Positions 32,539-33,756 of a DNA stretch of 33,756 nt are shown here, one piece after another. Source of the DNA: an uncultured Collinsella sp. (GTDB lineage: Bacteria > Actinomycetota > Coriobacteriia > Coriobacteriales > Coriobacteriaceae); assembly GCA_902496375.1 (NCBI GenBank), contig CABVAS010000002.1, positions 1-33,756 on the forward strand. The letters are read 5' to 3'. Positions within the stretch are counted from its first letter, which is position 1, and each line of letters opens with the position of its first letter. Made by a program: the position numbers and the translations under genes. The notes under the pieces are model-generated. The model was given only the letters and a program-made list of their open reading frames with translations, had not been told where the DNA came from and ran no database searches.

Positions 32539-33294
32539 ATGCCCTCGCGATATAATCCTGCTGGCCACCGTTCTACCTTGCGGGTTCTATCAATCTTTGA
32601 AGCCCTTTCGGCTACAAAGAGCGGACTTACCATGGCGGAGATATGCCGCATTGTCGGCGCTCCAAAGAGTAGCCTCTTCTCGATTCTGCACACCATGGCC
32701 GATTCGGATTACGTTAGTTATGACGAGACTACCGGTAGGTATTCGATTGGGCTTAAGACGTATCTGCTGGGCAAGGCATTCGATCGTGAGAGCGGGGGAT
32801 TGTCCTCTTTTGAGACAGCCATGCGAAAGATTGTCGCATCGTGCGGAGAGACCTGTCAGCTCGGTGTGCTCGACCACGGTCGTGTCCTCTACATTTCGCG
32901 CGTTGATTCTCCCCAGCACATCCGTCTTTCATCGGAAATCGGTAAGACCCTTCCTGCGCACTGCACGGCGATTGGAAAGGCGATTCTATCTCGATGGGAC
33001 GAGGAGTTGGTTCGCTCGCTGCTTCCTGTTCCATTCGAAAAAACGACTGAGCATGCGGTAAAAAACATAGATGGCCTGATACGGCAGCTCGAGGAGGTCC
33101 GACGGTGTGGTTTTGCATATGATCATCAGGAGATGGCAGAAGGGGTTGAGTGCGTCGCCGTTCCTATAGAAAAAGGCGGGCGTCTCTATGGTTTGAGCGT
33201 TTCGGTCCCTGCGTATCGTTTTGACACTGAGGTGCAAGACGGGGTAGAACACGCGCTTTCGGATGCCAGGGACCAGTTGGAGCGCGTTTCGTAG
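32539..33294 (+). CDS. IclR-family transcriptional regulator
   Basis: 251-residue regulator with an N-terminal winged helix (about 12-75: TLRVLSIFEALSATKSGLTM, then GAPKSSLFSILHTM and YSIGLKTYLLG). The C-terminal IclR effector domain includes LPAHCTAIGKAILS and CGFAYDHQEMAEGVECVAVPI. IclR proteins commonly regulate neighbouring aromatic or sugar-acid catabolism and bind palindromes in divergent promoters. The divergent UxaA-permease-hydrolase-aldolase operon and the 30-bp palindrome between them make that operon the obvious target (inference). AAGGAG (32526-32531) precedes the ATG at 32539. Confidence 0.93.
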   Translation: MPSRYNPAGHRSTLRVLSIFEALSATKSGLTMAEICRIVGAPKSSLFSILHTMADSDYVSYDETTGRYSIGLKTYLLGKAFDRESGGLSSFETAMRKIVASCGETCQLGVLDHGRVLYISRVDSPQHIRLSSEIGKTLPAHCTAIGKAILSRWDEELVRSLLPVPFEKTTEHAVKNIDGLIRQLEEVRRCGFAYDHQEMAEGVECVAVPIEKGGRLYGLSVSVPAYRFDTEVQDGVEHALSDARDQLERVS

Positions 33295-33756
33295 GCTTTT
33301 GCGCCGCAGTGCGCGGTGCGCGCTTGCAGGTTGATTTTCAATCTCAACGCAACAGCCGGAACGGATGCCGCGTTTTCGCAGCTAACGCAACGCGGAAATA
33401 GCTCACGGCACCTGGCCGTCGCCTCGTTTCCGCAGGTGGAGGGGCTGTGGAGGCCGGTGCCCCCACGCTGCCGCGGCATGCTCCGCCAGCTCGCCGCGCA
33501 GCCGCTCCGGACTCAGCGCAACGGGCCCTCCGGCCCATGCCCCGGCGCGGCCCGCGCAAGATAAAGGCGTCGCCCGGGAGGCCGGGCGTCACCGTCAGCC
33601 GGCGCCGGGCCTGCCGCATCATGGGGGGAAACGGCCCGGTCGGCGCATGCGGCGGGAAGAGGTCCAAGGCGCACCCCGGGGCGGCCGACGGGGCCGACGC
33701 ACCGAGCGTCGTCGCGCGCGGCCTCGGCGACAAGCCCGCCGCGCACCCATATATGC
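33295..33756. other. GC-rich end region without a convincing gene
   Basis: 462 bases to the window edge, markedly more GC-rich than the genes before it, especially after 33430. Several overlapping frames are open, as expected at such composition, but none has a good ribosome binding site or normal amino-acid balance. One minus-strand frame (about 33733 downward) reads LSPRPRA and later RRRLTVTPGLPG. These faintly recall the GPRP and RHxVxPGLTG blocks of bacterial sugar transferases, so a decayed fragment is possible. Confidence 0.4.

Noticed and set aside
1..33756. CRISPR arrays, tRNA or rRNA genes, insertion sequences
   Set aside because: I saw no regularly spaced direct repeats with spacers, no tRNA-like cloverleaf stretches and no transposase motifs in any frame.

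Overview
This window is a bacterial chromosome replication-origin region. The gene order (gyrB, DUF721/dciA, recF, dnaN and dnaA on the minus strand, then rpmH, rnpA, yidD, yidC, jag, rsmG, parA and parB on the plus strand), the moderately high GC content, and a Coriobacteriia-style neighbourhood (WYL-regulator pair, thioester/SpaA-type LPATG surface protein, PTS and sugar-acid genes) suggest a Gram-positive gut actinobacterium of the Collinsella type. The taxonomic call is inference; no rRNA is present.

Region 1 (1-7728, minus strand) holds the replication genes. They are a 3'-truncated gyrB, then, past a terminator, dciA-recF-dnaN-dnaA. Upstream of dnaA sits an unusual gene encoding a GHKL ATPase domain, a Gln/Pro/Tyr-rich linker and a winged helix. 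Region 2 (7729-8073) is the divergent spacer; it carries DnaA-box-like repeats and the rpmH promoter and is the best oriC candidate. A related repeat unit recurs in the dnaA-dnaN gap, suggesting a two-part origin.

Region 3 (8074-13113, plus strand) holds rpmH-rnpA-yidD-yidC-jag, a terminator, rsmG, three perfect parS sites spaced exactly 39 bp apart, parA-parB, and a small membrane protein coupled to parB. From about 9.6 to 13.1 kb the DNA is visibly poorer in GC than its flanks. Region 4 (13.3-20.3 kb) has rlmN (minus), ddl and a DnaQ-DinG helicase gene broken by a one-base frameshift (plus). The helicase gene is followed tail-to-tail by two overlapping WYL regulator genes (minus) that resemble PafB/PafC.

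Region 5 (20.4-27.4 kb) has a 1058-residue membrane protein that looks like an M28 peptidase split by a roughly 660-residue disordered insertion. Next come a 72-residue membrane protein and a convergent 1143-residue sortase-anchored adhesin with a predicted thioester domain and several SpaA/Cna-B modules.

Region 6 (27.6-33.3 kb) is a catabolic cluster on the minus strand: UxaA-family dehydratase, stand-alone PTS EIIC, amidohydrolase and DapA-family aldolase/lyase. A divergent IclR-type regulator flanks it, and a perfect 30-bp palindrome lies just downstream of the predicted uxaA-side promoter. The likely job is uptake and breakdown of a sugar acid or its lactone to pyruvate plus an aldehyde; the substrate is not determinable here. 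The last 460 bp are very GC-rich and hold no convincing intact gene.
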